Shown here: piece by piece, positions 1 to 11,631 of the stretch
Numbering within the stretch: position 1 is the stretch's first letter
Layout of the letters: each line of letters begins with the position of its first letter
Origin: Gnetum montanum
Taxonomy: Eukaryota > Streptophyta > Gnetopsida > Gnetales > Gnetaceae
DNA length: 64,000 nucleotides
NCBI GenBank assembly: GCA_015680685.1
Contig: MNCI01004632.1
Coordinates: 191,480-255,479, forward strand
Reading direction: 5' to 3'
Made by a program: the position numbers and the translations under genes
The notes under the pieces: model-generated
What the model saw: only the letters and a program-made list of their open reading frames with translations
Database searches by the model: none
What the model was told of the DNA's origin: nothing

Positions 1-444
1 CGTAGATGCTCGTAGTCAAGTTGTACTTACACCGCGCTATGAAAGCAATAAATAACATGAAATAAATAACAATAAATAAACTAAGTGAATGCTGCAATGA
101 TGAAGTAATCTCGATCTTTATTGCTGGTCATGTGCGTGTCCAAGTACGGCACACTCGAATAAAGACACCGTACAATCACATTCACCACACTGCGGGCAGA
201 CACTGGAAAATTCTAACTCTGGAGGGATCAAACTGCCAGAGCTTCGCTACACTAAAACTGGGATCCCTCAACAAGGGAGAGCCGCCTCTTATTTATAGAC
301 ATGGCGGCTGACTGTGATATCGCGTACGCGATATCGTAGGGCAGGAAGCGATATCGCGTACGTGATATCGCGGGGGATGCGATATCGCGTCGGACACGAT
401 ATCGCATATGCGATATCGCGGCCGACGCAGACCGCATCTCATCA
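1..444 (-). repeat. LTR of element D (minus strand, truncated by window edge)
   Basis: Read on the minus strand this starts at 444 (TGATGAGATG...) and runs leftward out of the window. It carries a U3 cluster of seven GATATC sites at about 315-415, a TATTTATA box (reverse TATA) at 290-297, and then an R/U5-like stretch shared with the other LTRs here, including the 'ctgcgggca' block near 190. It interrupts the 5' LTR of element A, whose last 58 bases follow at 445. The internal part of D and its other LTR lie outside the window. Confidence 0.8.
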
Positions 445-502
445 GTGCGTAACTCCTTAGTGATTTGTATGGTTGGGCGTAGGAGTACCTTGCCACTCAT
501 CA
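445..502 (+). repeat. Remnant of element A 5' LTR (3' end only)
   Basis: The last 58 bp of a plus-strand LTR, ending CCACTCATCA. They match the end of the A 3' LTR at about 23049-23106, including the block 'tatggttggg(c/t)gtagg'. The rest of this LTR was separated by the insertion of element D and lies left of the window. Confidence 0.8.
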
Positions 503-522
503 TTGGCGTCATTGTCAAGGAC
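503..522 (+). promoter_or_regulatory. Primer-binding site of element A (tRNA-Asp type)
   Basis: TTGGCGTCATTGTCAAGGAC directly follows the LTR end. Plant tRNA-Asp(GUC) ends so that its complement is TGGCGCCGTTGCCGGGGA, the primer site known from Athila/Calypso-type elements. The A copy differs at five positions, all C-to-T or G-to-A, as expected for old methylated DNA. Confidence 0.8.
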
Positions 523-664
523 CTTTTTGTTGTTTCATGCACTATCTAGGACCTAGTGAAAAGTATTTAACTCATCGAAACAAACCTTAGAGTCATATTT
601 TATCTTACAATTGCTACAACAAATATTTAGAAGCACACTACGATTTTTATTTTGCTAACTGAAA

Positions 665-2570
665 ATTTCTTCTTCTCATAGGAGCGATTCTCCACCCAAG
701 GCTAATAAAGCTTCTTAGCTAGTGCCTCAACAATATCGAATTGTATATACTCATTTTGATGAGTATGTACCAAACTTCACCTTCATCCTACACTAGGATG
801 AATAGCTACGATGGCATGACATGGAAGGCAACATTGTGTTGTGGCTTGATCGAGCTATTCCTACAATGCTTTACCAAATGGTTACATGATGTGGTCTCCA
901 AGACCGTCATGGGTAGTATATTGTGAAAGATACTAACACCAAGGATTATCATCCCATTAAAGCATAATGTTTGCAAGATCGATAACTAGAATAGTGCTAT
1001 GAATTTTCAAAGGGAAAAGGACTTAACAATTCCCCATTCCTATTGTACCAACAAGCTAGTGGGGAACCCTTCTCCAAGGGTTTTCCATTCAATGAAACTC
1101 CTCTCTTTGACTTTGGTGATGGAGGTCAAAACCAGAACTTGCAATCCATAATTCACAATCCTGGTTCTGGTAACAAGGGATCCAATGATAAAGAGGGATC
1201 TGAAGGGGCAAATCAAGATAGGGATTCAAACAAAAAGCAAGCTCAAGGTCATGGTCGTGATTGCCAAAGAGGTGGTAGTAGGCATCATGATGGTGTTGGT
1301 TCTCCTTCCTCTTCCACTTTATCATCATCTTCTTCTTTTGGCTCTAATTGTGATCGTAGAAGGTGAGACCGTGATGGATGTGATCGAATGAACAAAATGA
1401 TCGATGGGAAGAAAATGATCAAGGAGACCATCGAGAAAAAAAAGATCAAGGATGTAGACATTCAAGAGAGGCACATCACCATGAATGAAGGGTATTAGAG
1501 GGCATCGTAGGCACCATGATCAAGGCCTCAATGAACCTCTACTTGCTACCTAAAGTATGCTTAATATTGCAGAGGCAATAAGAATTCCAACAAGGCATGT
1601 GTAGGATAGTCAAATCAAAAGGCTAAACATAAACAACATTCCTCGATTTGAAGGGGGATATAACTCTGATCAGCAGAATCATCTCCAAGCTTTCCAAGAT
1701 GCATGTGTCTTGCAAAACATAGAGAATGAGTGGTAGAAACTTAAGCTGTTCCCCATGACACTCATCAAAGAAGTAGAGAACTGGTACTGGTCCTGAGAGC
1801 CGAAATCTATCAGATGATGGAGTACTATGCTTGAGTTGTTCAATGATAAATATCAAATGTACTCCAGAGTGTCCAACCTGAGAAGGAAAATCCAAGGATG
1901 AAAGCAAGGAACACATGAGCTTTTGGATGCCACCATTAGCCGATATTATTCCTTGATGCATAAATGTCCCGACCATAGTTATTCTCAATTGGATCAACTT
2001 CGCCACATTGTAGATGGCTTCGACCAAAAATAAGGAGAATCCTTGGTGTCTATGCCTAAGGGCAATTGTTAGAACTCAGTGCCTATCAGATACAAAGATT
2101 AATAGAGCAGGTAGCTAAAGAGGAGGGTGAATTAAGAAAAAGAGAAAGTGTAAAAGAGTACAATTACAATCCTTCCATTCGCAAAAGGAAGCTCTGATTT
2201 TGTGATAGTGAGGATGAGTCTATACTTGATGAGGGGTGAATAAGAAAACCTTGCCACTCCAAAAATTTCAATTTGAATTTACAACCAAGGTTGATCAATT
2301 ATGGGACTCAATGGATAATAGATTTCAAGCTATTTTTAAAATCACTGAAGAGACCAAAGAACAAGGTAGTGATCATGAGTGCAAGAGGCACAAAGAAGCT
2401 GAACATGCCTATATCAAAGGTAAGGGCAAGATTGCTACGATCAAATAAGTTGTGGACAGTGAATCAAATGATGATCATGGATGTGACATCTGCCAGTATG
2501 AACATCCTAAGGGATGTTGCCCCATTGTGTCACATCTACAGGAGTCTGTAGTGTATGCCTTAAATCCATG
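665..2570 (+). pseudogene. Element A gag, degraded
   Basis: Homologous to the gag of elements B, C and E. The expected ATG is ATT at 665-667. The N-terminal segment ('VPQQYRIVYTH', about 725) is followed by a low-complexity Ser/His/Arg region, the capsid-like core (about 1590-1880), a charged helical region and a knuckle at about 2480-2525 of the form CX2CX3HX4C (starting CDIC, ending CC). The reading frame is broken by many stops. Several are TAG where relatives have CAG or CAA, for example about 1735, so it cannot make a full Gag. Confidence 0.75.
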
Positions 2571-3199
2571 ACTTACACAAAGACAAACATGTAGAAGGTT
2601 ACCTTTTCTGCAAGGTAATCTTAGGCAGTTCCACCAACAACAACCCTATTATCCAAGTGGAGCTCCACTGCAATTGTATGAATAGTATCAACAGTGGTAG
2701 CAACCATAATCATGGGTGCTGGCACTACCAAGGCAACTATAGCTTTACTGGCAGCCTAATCCATATGGTTACTATGTTCAATAGCCCATGGCTCCACATG
2801 ACTCCTCTAGTCACGTCCCTAATTTTTAGCCTCACTACCACCCTTTTGATTATTATCGAACACATTCTCCACTTGAAAGAAGGGATATCAACTCTTACCC
2901 TTATCCTCCTCCTATCCTTGCACACACTCCTCCTCTAGTTGGATAGCTACCACTTACTCCACCTATGCAGGGTGAACTCCCAGCTCAACCACAACAATGC
3001 AATGCTACGAGAGCTGTTAACCTACAATTGAATGGGTTGAATACTCAATTAGAGAAAAGACCTTTCTTTCGACCCTATAGCCCACCTAAGTCCTCTCATA
3101 CACTTGTGGTTGATAACCTACTCCTGCCTCTTTCTCCTCTATATCAAATTCCATCGAGCCTCCTTCAAACCAAAATCTACCTAAGATCCATACTGTAAT

Positions 3200-3890
3200 G
3201 CTCACTCATACCGTACTTGATTGGATCCATCCTAGAAACCTTCCCAGGAAATTAGCTAATCCTAGAAGTCCTTTAATTTATTTGTAAATTACTAGAAATG
3301 AACCATGCAAGGCTCTTCTTGACTTAGGTTCTAGTGTCAATTCAATTTCTCATGAGATGTACACTGCTTGGAACCTACCTCGTCTCAAGAAGAGAAACAT
3401 AACATTAGAATTGGCAAACCAATCCATCACTATTCTATTGGGCCTGGTAGAAGACATTACGACCACTGTCTATGGGTGGTCTTATCCTATTAATTTCTTG
3501 GTAATCAAAGTGGAGAACTGCAAAGGGGATTTCTCAATCATCATGGGAAGCGCATGGTTGAGCATCGTCGATGCAAAAATGGGCATAAGAGATCTTTCCC
3601 TAGAGATATCTCAAGAAAATTTTTTTGAAAATATTGAGAAGAAGAGAGTTCCATGCATTGCATACAACGATACTAGGTGTAATTTTGTGTAGAAACTTTG
3701 GGCAGTAATGCAAGCATCTATCTCTGCATGTAAGCAGTGTGCACTAGAAGCAAAAATCCAAATGTGTTTATACACAACAACAATAAAATAAGAGGGCACC
3801 CAGTGGCTAACCACTAATTTTGAAAGCAGCACACTTTGCATGGAACCAATTGAGATCCTAACATGCACATATGTCATGAGCATAGATGAA
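3200..3890 (+). pseudogene. Element A aspartic protease region, degraded
   Basis: Retroviral-type aspartic protease domain placed after gag as in Athila elements. The active-site triplet, DSG in B and C, reads DLG here (3321-3329), a TCA-to-TTA change that should abolish activity. The downstream 'WNLP...LGLVEDI' and 'IIMGSAWL' blocks are well conserved with B and C. The longest open stretch is 3357-3692. A tail reaching about 3890 precedes the linker to reverse transcriptase. Confidence 0.75.
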
Positions 3891-4129
3891 CTCGAGTAAG
3901 TTCATCACCAATTCTTTGATGATACAAATAATGATACTCACTAGGGAGAGTTGGAAATTCCTAAAAAGTTTAAATAAGAGCCCCTTGAACTGAAAATGCT
4001 ATCGACCAAAATAAAATATGTGTTTTTGAAAAATGGGAAGCCAGTTATAATCAATGCAAATCTTACTCTAGTTGAAAAATGGTCAGCAACTTTTGCTTGG
4101 TCATATCCTAAACTCACATGGTTTGATCC

Positions 4130-5440
4130 TAGGATATGCTAGCATTGCATCTACACCAACCTGGCCATGAAGCTAAAAAGACAGCCACAGAGGTGATTGA
4201 ACCCCAAACTGAAGTAGATCATCAAAGAAGAAATTGAGCAACTCCTCAAGGTGTGGTTCATTTATCCCATTGAAGATAGTGAGTGGGTTAGTCCACTCAT
4301 AATTGTGCCAAAGGAAGGTGGTAAGCGGTGAGTCTGCATCAACTTTTAGCTACTAAATATGGTAACATTCAAGGATCACTTTCTGTTGTCATTTGTTGAT
4401 GAAGTGCTCAACACAATATCTAGGCATTGCTACTACAACTTTCTAGATGGTTATAGTGGCTATAACCAAATTCAAATTACAACAAAAGACCAAGCAAAGA
4501 TAAAATTCATGAGCCGCTAGGGGACTTTTGCATATCGCAAGATGCCATTTGGTCTATGCAATGCTCTTACTACATTCCAATGCCTGGTCTTAAGCATTTT
4601 TCAACAACAGATCAGTAGTGGTGTGGAAGTCTTCATGGATGCCTTCTCCACTTATGGAGCTACATTTGAGCAAGTCCTAGACCACCTTAAGCAAGTGCTA
4701 AAACGATGTGTTGAAACCAACTTACAGCTCAATTAGCAAAAAAGTTGCTTAATGGTCTAGGAAGGCATTGTATTGGGGCATAAAATATCAGAAGAAAGAA
4801 TTGAGGTAGACCCTAAGAAAATAAGGGTCATCCAAGGAATAATTCACCAACCAAAAATTGCAAAAGATGTTCAATCATTCCTTGGACATACTGGCTACTA
4901 TCGGCAATTCATAGAGAATTTCTTTAAGATTGCAAAACCTTTAGTAGAGCTAACAAAGAAAGATGTTCCCTTTGTCTAAACTACAACATGTGAAAAAGAA
5001 TTCCAATATCTAAAATAGAAACTTGTAAAAACTCCAAGTCTACAAGCACCTGACTAGTTCAGGCCATTTCATATCATGACGGATGCATTAAATTATGCCT
5101 TAGGAGCAGTGCTTGCACAATTAGATGACAAGAAACGTTCATACTACATCCACTGCGTTAGTCGAAGCATTGTGGGTGCACAACTAAAATACACCACTAC
5201 AGAGAAAGAGTTGATGGAAGTGGTGTTTGCTCTAGAAAAGTTTAGGTATTATGTGCTTGGATATAAGGTGCTTGTGCACACAAACCATAGTGCCATCCAC
5301 TTCCTAATGAACAAGCTAATGGTGAGCCCCCATGTCATATGGTGGTTGGTGATCTTGCAAGAATTCGATCTTACGATGGTAGATTGAAAGGGCACTGAGA
5401 ATGTGGTCACTGATCACTTGTCTTGGTTGCAATGGGACAA
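4130..5440 (+). pseudogene. Element A reverse transcriptase and RNase H, degraded
   Basis: Ty3/gypsy pol of the Athila type. The fingers/palm begin about 4200. 'MPFGLCNA' is at 4542. The catalytic motif is FMDAF at about 4632-4646, where E and F have FMDDF, so the second catalytic aspartate is lost by a transversion (GAC to GCC). The connection 'SFLGHTGYYR' is at about 4876 and RNase H 'MTDALNYALGAVLAQ' at 5076, with 'TTTEKELMEVVFALEKFR' and the 'HSAIHFL' block following. In-frame stops (for example the TAGs near 4520, 4735 and 5017) break it. Confidence 0.85.
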
Positions 5441-5599
5441 CAAAGAGGAAGAAGATCCATTATCTTATATGTTTTCTGATGAACTCCTCTTTGTTGGGGC
5501 TATAACTAAACAAATGCCCAATGACCTAGAATGGTATGACAGCATTCTCACCTATCTTCTCATTCAAGAGATGCCACAGGGGTTGGACCACTGGAAGAA

Positions 5600-6200
5600 A
5601 TAGCAATTCCTTCACCAGGTAAAACACTTCATGGAGATCAATGAACACCTCTACAAGGTGTGCATCGATGACCTGGTTCGTTGGTGTGTCCCTGATGCTA
5701 CTCAATTGTGCATTCTCCAAGATGCTCATGAAGGTCCTTGTGGAGGACACTATGCTAGGAGACACACGACCATTAAAATCCTAATGGTAGGGTACTATTG
5801 GCCAACAATCTTTAGGTATGCTCACCATTATGTCCACTCTTGTAAATGATGCCAATGAGATGGTGGAATGATTGCTTAAATGGAGGAACCTCAATAATGG
5901 ATTCAACTAGTGGAACTCTTCGACATCTGAGGCATTGATTTCATGGGTTTCATCACATGCATGTTAAATGAAAAGGCGTACATCATAGTTACTATTGATT
6001 ATTGTACAAAATGGGCAGAAGCAGGAACCGTCATCAACTATACATCTTCTACTGTTGCTTGGTTTGTACAACAAAATGTTGTAAATAGGTTTGGTGTGCC
6101 ACGTGCATTAATTTCTGATAATGGAACTCATTCTACAGTCACTGCTTTCTGGAAGTTAATGCAACACTTGGGGGCTAAACATAAACTCACAGCACCTTAC
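5600..6200 (+). pseudogene. Element A integrase, N-terminal part (split by B)
   Basis: The HHCC zinc-binding region is about 5740-5850 ('GGHYARRHT...YYWPT...HSCK'). The catalytic core follows, with the first Asp in 'IDYCTKWAE' (about 5996) and the second in 'SDNGTH' (about 6116). The frame runs up to CCTTAC at 6200 and is cut there by element B. The remaining core and its catalytic Glu resume at 19934. A stop near 5848 and other changes show it was not functional. Confidence 0.85.
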
Positions 6201-7043
6201 TGATGGGACGCAATATCGCATGTGCCGTGATATCGCGTACGCTATATCGCATCAACCACAATATCGCATCCCCCGCGATATCGCGTATGCGATATCACGG
6301 TGCGCCGCCAAGTCTATAAATAAGAGGTGGCTCTCCCTTGTTTCTCAATCTAGGCCTAGACCATAGCGAAACTCTGGTAGTTTTTCCTCTCTAAAGATAG
6401 AATAATTTGCATGTGCTCGCAGTAGGAGTTCCAAAGTGAACAAATCTTTATTCGAGCAAATATTGTACCTAAACACAAGTTTGTGTACGGTAATAAAGAC
6501 AAACTTCTTGGATAAACCTTACAGTGCATGGACTAAACTAGCTAGGACTTTACTTATTGTTATTTATTTTTTATCATTTAAATGCTTTATTAATTAATTA
6601 AATCTCTCTCAACCCTTCTCCCATAGTTAAGTGCATTTAGTACGACCGCTTCGAGCATGTGCATTACGCTTGGTGATCCCAGTAACGAACAGCATTTGGT
6701 AACCAAGGTTGCATTGGTTCAGGGTGTGAACGGTAAGTGGGAATGGATACTGATGCTAGGTTAATTAAGGCTTAGTTAGTTAGTTAAAGTTAGTTAATTA
6801 GTCTCTTCACCCTTCACCTCATTAGCATAGGAGATAAAATAGAAAAGATATAAAAATCATATACCTCAAACTTACTTAACCATACAACCATGAAAAATAC
6901 AAGTAAGTCTAGGAAGACAATGAATGATTAACCTTAAGTGTTCCATGAGGCGTGTAGGCACTTAGTCTACGGAGTTCGACCAGATCGCGTGTGTAACACT
7001 TGTATTCGTATGGTTGAGTGTAGGGGTACCTTGCCACTCATCA
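6201..7043 (+). repeat. Element B 5' LTR
   Basis: 843 bp, TGATGGGACG...CCACTCATCA. The U3 cluster at 6205-6300 has about seven GATATC-like units, four of them exact. TATAAATA is at 6315-6322, and the R/U5 region contains 'gcagtaggagttccaaagtgaa'. It is about 62 bp longer than the 3' LTR of the same element (781 bp), nearly all of it in the motif cluster. Confidence 0.92.
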
Positions 7044-7049
7044 CCGATA

Positions 7050-8960
7050 ATGGAGCAACAGTATCGGGTGGTATATACTCATCACGATGAGTATATACCC
7101 GATTTTACCTTTATCCTCCATTAGGATGAACAACTGCATTGGAGAGATTTGTAAGGTAACATAGTGTTACCTCCAGATCGGGTAGTCCCTAACATGCTTC
7201 TTCGTGCTCTTGTATAGATAGGCATGACAGAATTATATGCTGAATACATTGTAGAAGATTATGACATGAGGGATTACCATCCCACAGCAACGCAACATCT
7301 AAGGGACTCGCGGCAGGAGAGCCACCATACATTGTTGAAGGGAAAAGGGGTCCTGCACGTCCTAAGAGAAATTGGAGATGGTGAACTAGTTATAACAGGT
7401 TCTCTATCGAATGATGTTCCCCCTCCTAACAATAGTGAGGAGGTGGGGTATCATAACCTATGCTCCACGATACACAATCCTAGTTCTGATCCCCATGAAC
7501 ACCAAGTGTTCACTGAGGGAACAAAAACACATGACAAGGATGAGCATTCATATCGTCATCACAATATGGGTCGTAGTCACCGAAGAGAAGGTAAGAAACA
7601 TCGTCATGGTGATGGTTCCCCTTCTTCTTCCCCTTCATCACATCATTCACCCTCTCCTTCCACATCAAGACATAGTCACAAGGAGTACAACGGTGAGGAT
7701 AAGGGTAAGCAAAATGAGAGACCTTGACGAGAGAGTCAAGAGCAAGGACAAGGGCAGTCTAGAGAATCTAGGCATGGTAGAAGGGAAAGTAGGGAACCAC
7801 GTAGGAATCATAGACATCATGAGAGAGATGATCATGATGAACCCCTAATTGCCACTCGAAGTATGTTAGATATTACGGAGGCAGTGAGAATACCTACAAG
7901 ACATCAAAAGGACAATCGGATCAAGAGGCTAGATATGAACAATATCCCACGCTTCGAAGGGGGATACAACACTGATCCGAAAAATCATTTACAGGCATTC
8001 CACGATGCCTACGCCTTGCAAAAGATTGAGAATGAGTGGCAAAAATTAAAGTTGTTTCCTAGGACACTCATAAAGGAAGCAAAGAGTTGGTACCGGTCCT
8101 TAGAGTCGAAAACCATTAGGAGGTGGAGTACGATGTTAGAACTCTTCAATGATAAATACCAAACGTACTCCAGAGTGTCCAACTTGCGTAAGTAGATCCA
8201 AGGATGGAAGCAAGGTAATCACGAACCCTTGGATGCTGCCATGGGCCGGTATTATGCATTGCTACATCATTGCTCGGGCCATGATTACGCACAACAGGAT
8301 CAACTCCACCACCTCGTAGATGGGCTAAGACACGAAACTAGGAGAACCCTTGGGACATATGCCCAAGGGAGATTATCTAAACTTAGGTCCCATGAAATTC
8401 ATAGATTTTTGGAGCAAGTAGCTAAAGAAGAATGGGAGCTATGGAAAAGAGAAAGTGCGGAAGAGTATAACCGTGATCCTTCCCTCCGAAAGAAGGAAGT
8501 GAGATTCTATGATGAAGAGGATGAGTCACCACTTGAAGAGTTGGTGAATAGAAAAACCTTGCCACTTCAAAAGCTAACAACCAAAGTGGCGGCTATGGTA
8601 GATTAGATACAGGACTCCTTAGATAGTAGACTTGAACTTATCCTGAAAGTTGTAGAGGAGTCTAAGGAGAAACGAAGTAGTGACCATGATAAGAAAAATC
8701 AGAGAGATTCAGGCCATGCACGTGACAAGGGTAAGGGAAAAATGACTATCGCTGATGAGGTTGTGAATTCTGACACGGATAATGACGATGGATGTGAGAT
8801 CTGCCAATATGACCATCCTAAGGGATGTTGCCAAATAATCTCACATCTGCAAGAGTCTGAGGTGTATGCACTCAACCCAAGACTTAACAGACGGTAGGCA
8901 CCCCGAAGGTTACCTTATCCCCAAGGTAACCAGAGGCAGTTCCACCAACTGTTAACATAT
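7050..8960 (+). pseudogene. Element B gag, degraded and lacking its start
   Basis: The region opens directly after the LTR at the codons matching 'QQYRVVYTHHDEY' of element C, so the start codon and about the first 35 residues are absent. Open stretches are 7224-7727, 7863-8195 and 8229-8606. The core 'IPRFEGGYNTDPKNHLQAFHD' begins near 7946. A TAG at about 8194-8196, also present in C, follows 'SNLRK'. The knuckle CX2CX3HX4C starts at about 8798. The protein would be the structural Gag. Many stops are TAG replacing CAG. Confidence 0.8.
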
Positions 8961-9029
8961 TATCCAAGTGGAACTCTGCCACAACCTATCGGGCAACACC
9001 AGCAATGGCAACACCCACAGTCATGGGGG

Positions 9030-10200
9030 ATGCCACCGCCTAGACAACAATACCCTTACCGGCAACCAGACTCGCATGGCTACTACATGAAACGGTCGAT
9101 TTCTCCAAGTGACTCTATGGGTCACGCAACTCCACAATGTCACTACCAAGTTTGGGAGTATTTTAGGACTCCTTCTCCTCCAGGAGACACACCATATGCA
9201 TACCATCCTCTGAATCCATCCGTCACTCTTATGCTGGTAGTTCCACTACCACCCGCTCCAACAATGCAAGGGGAACTCCCCACTCAACCGCAGCAACGTA
9301 ATGCTACGAGAGCTATAAGCCTTCAACCCACTACTGGTTCTGACAACCGTACAAAGAGAAGACCTTTCTTCAGAACCAGGAGTCCAAACAAGCTCTCACA
9401 ACCACATGCGGTTGAGTCTATGACCATCCCTCCAATAAATAAGGCTTCGAAGCTCCCTTCAAACCAACAACAGAGCTCAACGCACATGGTTATGTTAACA
9501 CATATCGTTACCAACTGGATCAAGGTAGGCCACCTTCCCAAGAAACTCTCTGACCCTGGAAGTCCCTTAATCTACCTCCAAGTTGCCGGGAACAAACCTC
9601 ATCAGGCTCTTCTTGACTCAGGTTCTGGAGTCAACTTAATCTCATGAGAAATATATCAAGCCTGGAACCTGCCTCCACTCAGGAAGAGAAATATTCAACT
9701 AGATCTGGCTGACCAGTCCATCACCATTCCCTTGGGATTGGTGGAGGACATCGTTACCACTGTGTGTGGTTGGTCATACCGAGGTGATTTCCTGGTGATA
9801 GAAGTTAACAACAACAAAGGGGACTTCCCAATTATAATGGAAAGGGCATGGCTAAGTACAATAGACACATGCCTAGGAATCCACGATCTTTCCTTGGAAA
9901 TATCTAAGGTAAACATTTATGGAAAGATTGAGAAGAAGAAAGTTCCATGCATCACATATAGTGACTCAAAGGATGATGACATGGAGAAATGCTCAGCATA
10001 TCCTGCATGCAACTGGTATGCCCAAGAAACTCAGATACAAAGGTGCCTATATGTAGCAACCACACAATAAGAGAACACCATGTGGTTGACAACCGATCAA
10101 GAGAGCAGCCCACCAACATGCATGGAACGAACTGGGGGAACAGATTGCACCCATAGCGAGAGCATAGATACATTGGAATATGAGCGTTGCCAACTTCCAA
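9030..10200 (+). pseudogene. Element B proline-rich linker and aspartic protease
   Basis: The proline/glutamine-rich linker (about 9000-9420) leads to a protease domain with an intact DSGSG active-site motif at 9614-9628. A TGA at about 9645, in place of the CGA seen in C, interrupts the frame. The second half, 9732-10070, is open and contains 'LGLVEDIVTTVCGWSYRGD' and 'IIMERAWLS'. The coding region fades out near 10200 and joins straight to 3'UTR sequence. No RT follows. Confidence 0.8.
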
Positions 10201-10203
10201 CTC

Positions 10204-10833
10204 TTAACCTGAAAACATCAATCAGGAGAAGTTGGACACTTCTAAAAAATTCAAATAGGCATTCATTATTTCAGATCTCTTCCTTTCCATTCAATCATGG
10301 GGGAGATGGCCACCTATGCTAATCATTTGAGGCCCTCAGTTCTTTTAATTTTTTGTTTTACACATTTTTCTTTTACAAATTTCTTTAACTTCTCTTGTTT
10401 TTTTTTTACAACATCGTTCATACTCTTCCATTTCTTATGTGTGTTATCCATCTTGTAAGTTTGTCACCCAATACGTGTTCTTAATGATGGTATGAACTGT
10501 TTTCTATTGATTGCTAATGCTTGGTTTTTACCTTTAAGTTACGATGTTGATACTAAGGTATGTTTCTTTTGATATAGTAGAAAATGAGTTCACTTCATCC
10601 ATACATCCACAAATTTCTATGGTCTCTCTTGGCTTGGAAATGTACATTCCCTTTTTCAATAAGAACTATCAATGAATCGGTGACTGGGCATTTCTCAAAC
10701 TAAGGAAGAACTTAAGGATTGAAAAGGGTGTGGCTTCAAGGGAACTTGATGGATTTGTGTTGGCCATTCTCTTGGGTACTTGGATGTTTTCTTCTTGAGT
10801 TTCCTTCCCATTTCGACATTGCTCCATTATCGA
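10204..10833 (+). other. Element B 3' untranslated region, first part
   Basis: It begins just before the deletion junction (about 10255-10268). That junction joins protease-proximal sequence matching A at about 3975 to post-integrase sequence matching A at about 20550. A G-rich tract, CATGGGGGAG, is at 10296-10305, then a T-rich stretch. It ends where element C inserted, with flanks ATCGA (10829-10833) and ATCAG (17804-17808), an imperfect target duplication. Confidence 0.75.
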
Positions 10834-11631
10834 TGATGAGTGGCGAGGTACCCCCTACACTCAACCATACGAATATGAGTGTTACACGCATGATTCGGTC
10901 GAACTCCGTAGACTAAGTGCCTACACACCTCATGGAATACTTAAGGTTAATCATTCATTGTCTTCCTAGACTTACTTGTATTTGTCATGGTTGTATGGTT
11001 AAGTAAGTCTGAGGTATATGATTTTTATGTCTTTTTTGTTTTATATCCTATGCTAATGAGGTGAAGGGTGAAGAGACTAATTAACTAACTTTAACTAACT
11101 AACTAAGCCTTAATTAACCTAGCATCAGCATCCATTCCCACTTACCATTCACACCCTGAACCAATGCAACCTTGGTTACCAAACGTTATTCGTTGTTGGG
11201 ATCACCAAGCGTAATGCACGTGCTCGAAGCGGTCGTACTGAATGCACTTAACTAGGAGAGAAGGGTTGAGAGAGAATTAATCAACTAATAAAGCATTTAA
11301 ACGGTAACAATAAATAACAATAGTTAAAATCCTATTTAGCCTATTCCATGCACTGCAAGGTTTATCCAAGAAGTTTGTCTTTATTTCCGTACACAAACTT
11401 GTGTTCAGGTATAATATTTACTCGAATAAAGATCTGTTCACTTTGGAGCTCCTACTATGGGCACATGGAAATTATTCTATCTCTGGAGAGGTAAAATTGC
11501 CAAAGTTTCACTACAGTCTAGGCCTAGATTGAGAAACAAGGGAGAGTTGCCTCTTATTTATAGATTTGGCAGTGCACCGCGATATTGCGTATGCGATATT
11601 GTAGGGGAAGAAGTGATATCGTGTCCCATCA
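10834..11631 (-). repeat. Element C 3' LTR
   Basis: 798 bp, minus strand, starting TGATGGGACA at 11631 and ending CACTCATCA at 10834. It has three GATATC-like units near 11577-11625, and a reverse TATA (TATTTATA) at 11555-11562. It is very similar to the LTRs of B. Confidence 0.9.

Noticed and set aside
290-425. Regularly spaced GATATC repeats as a CRISPR-like array
   Set aside because: The units are short palindromes of irregular spacing inside an LTR next to a TATA box in a plant genome; there are no uniform spacers.
665-8960. Frequent in-frame TAG as a reassigned codon
   Set aside because: Intact host genes use ordinary code with no internal TAG, and relatives have CAG or TGG at the same sites; decay explains it.
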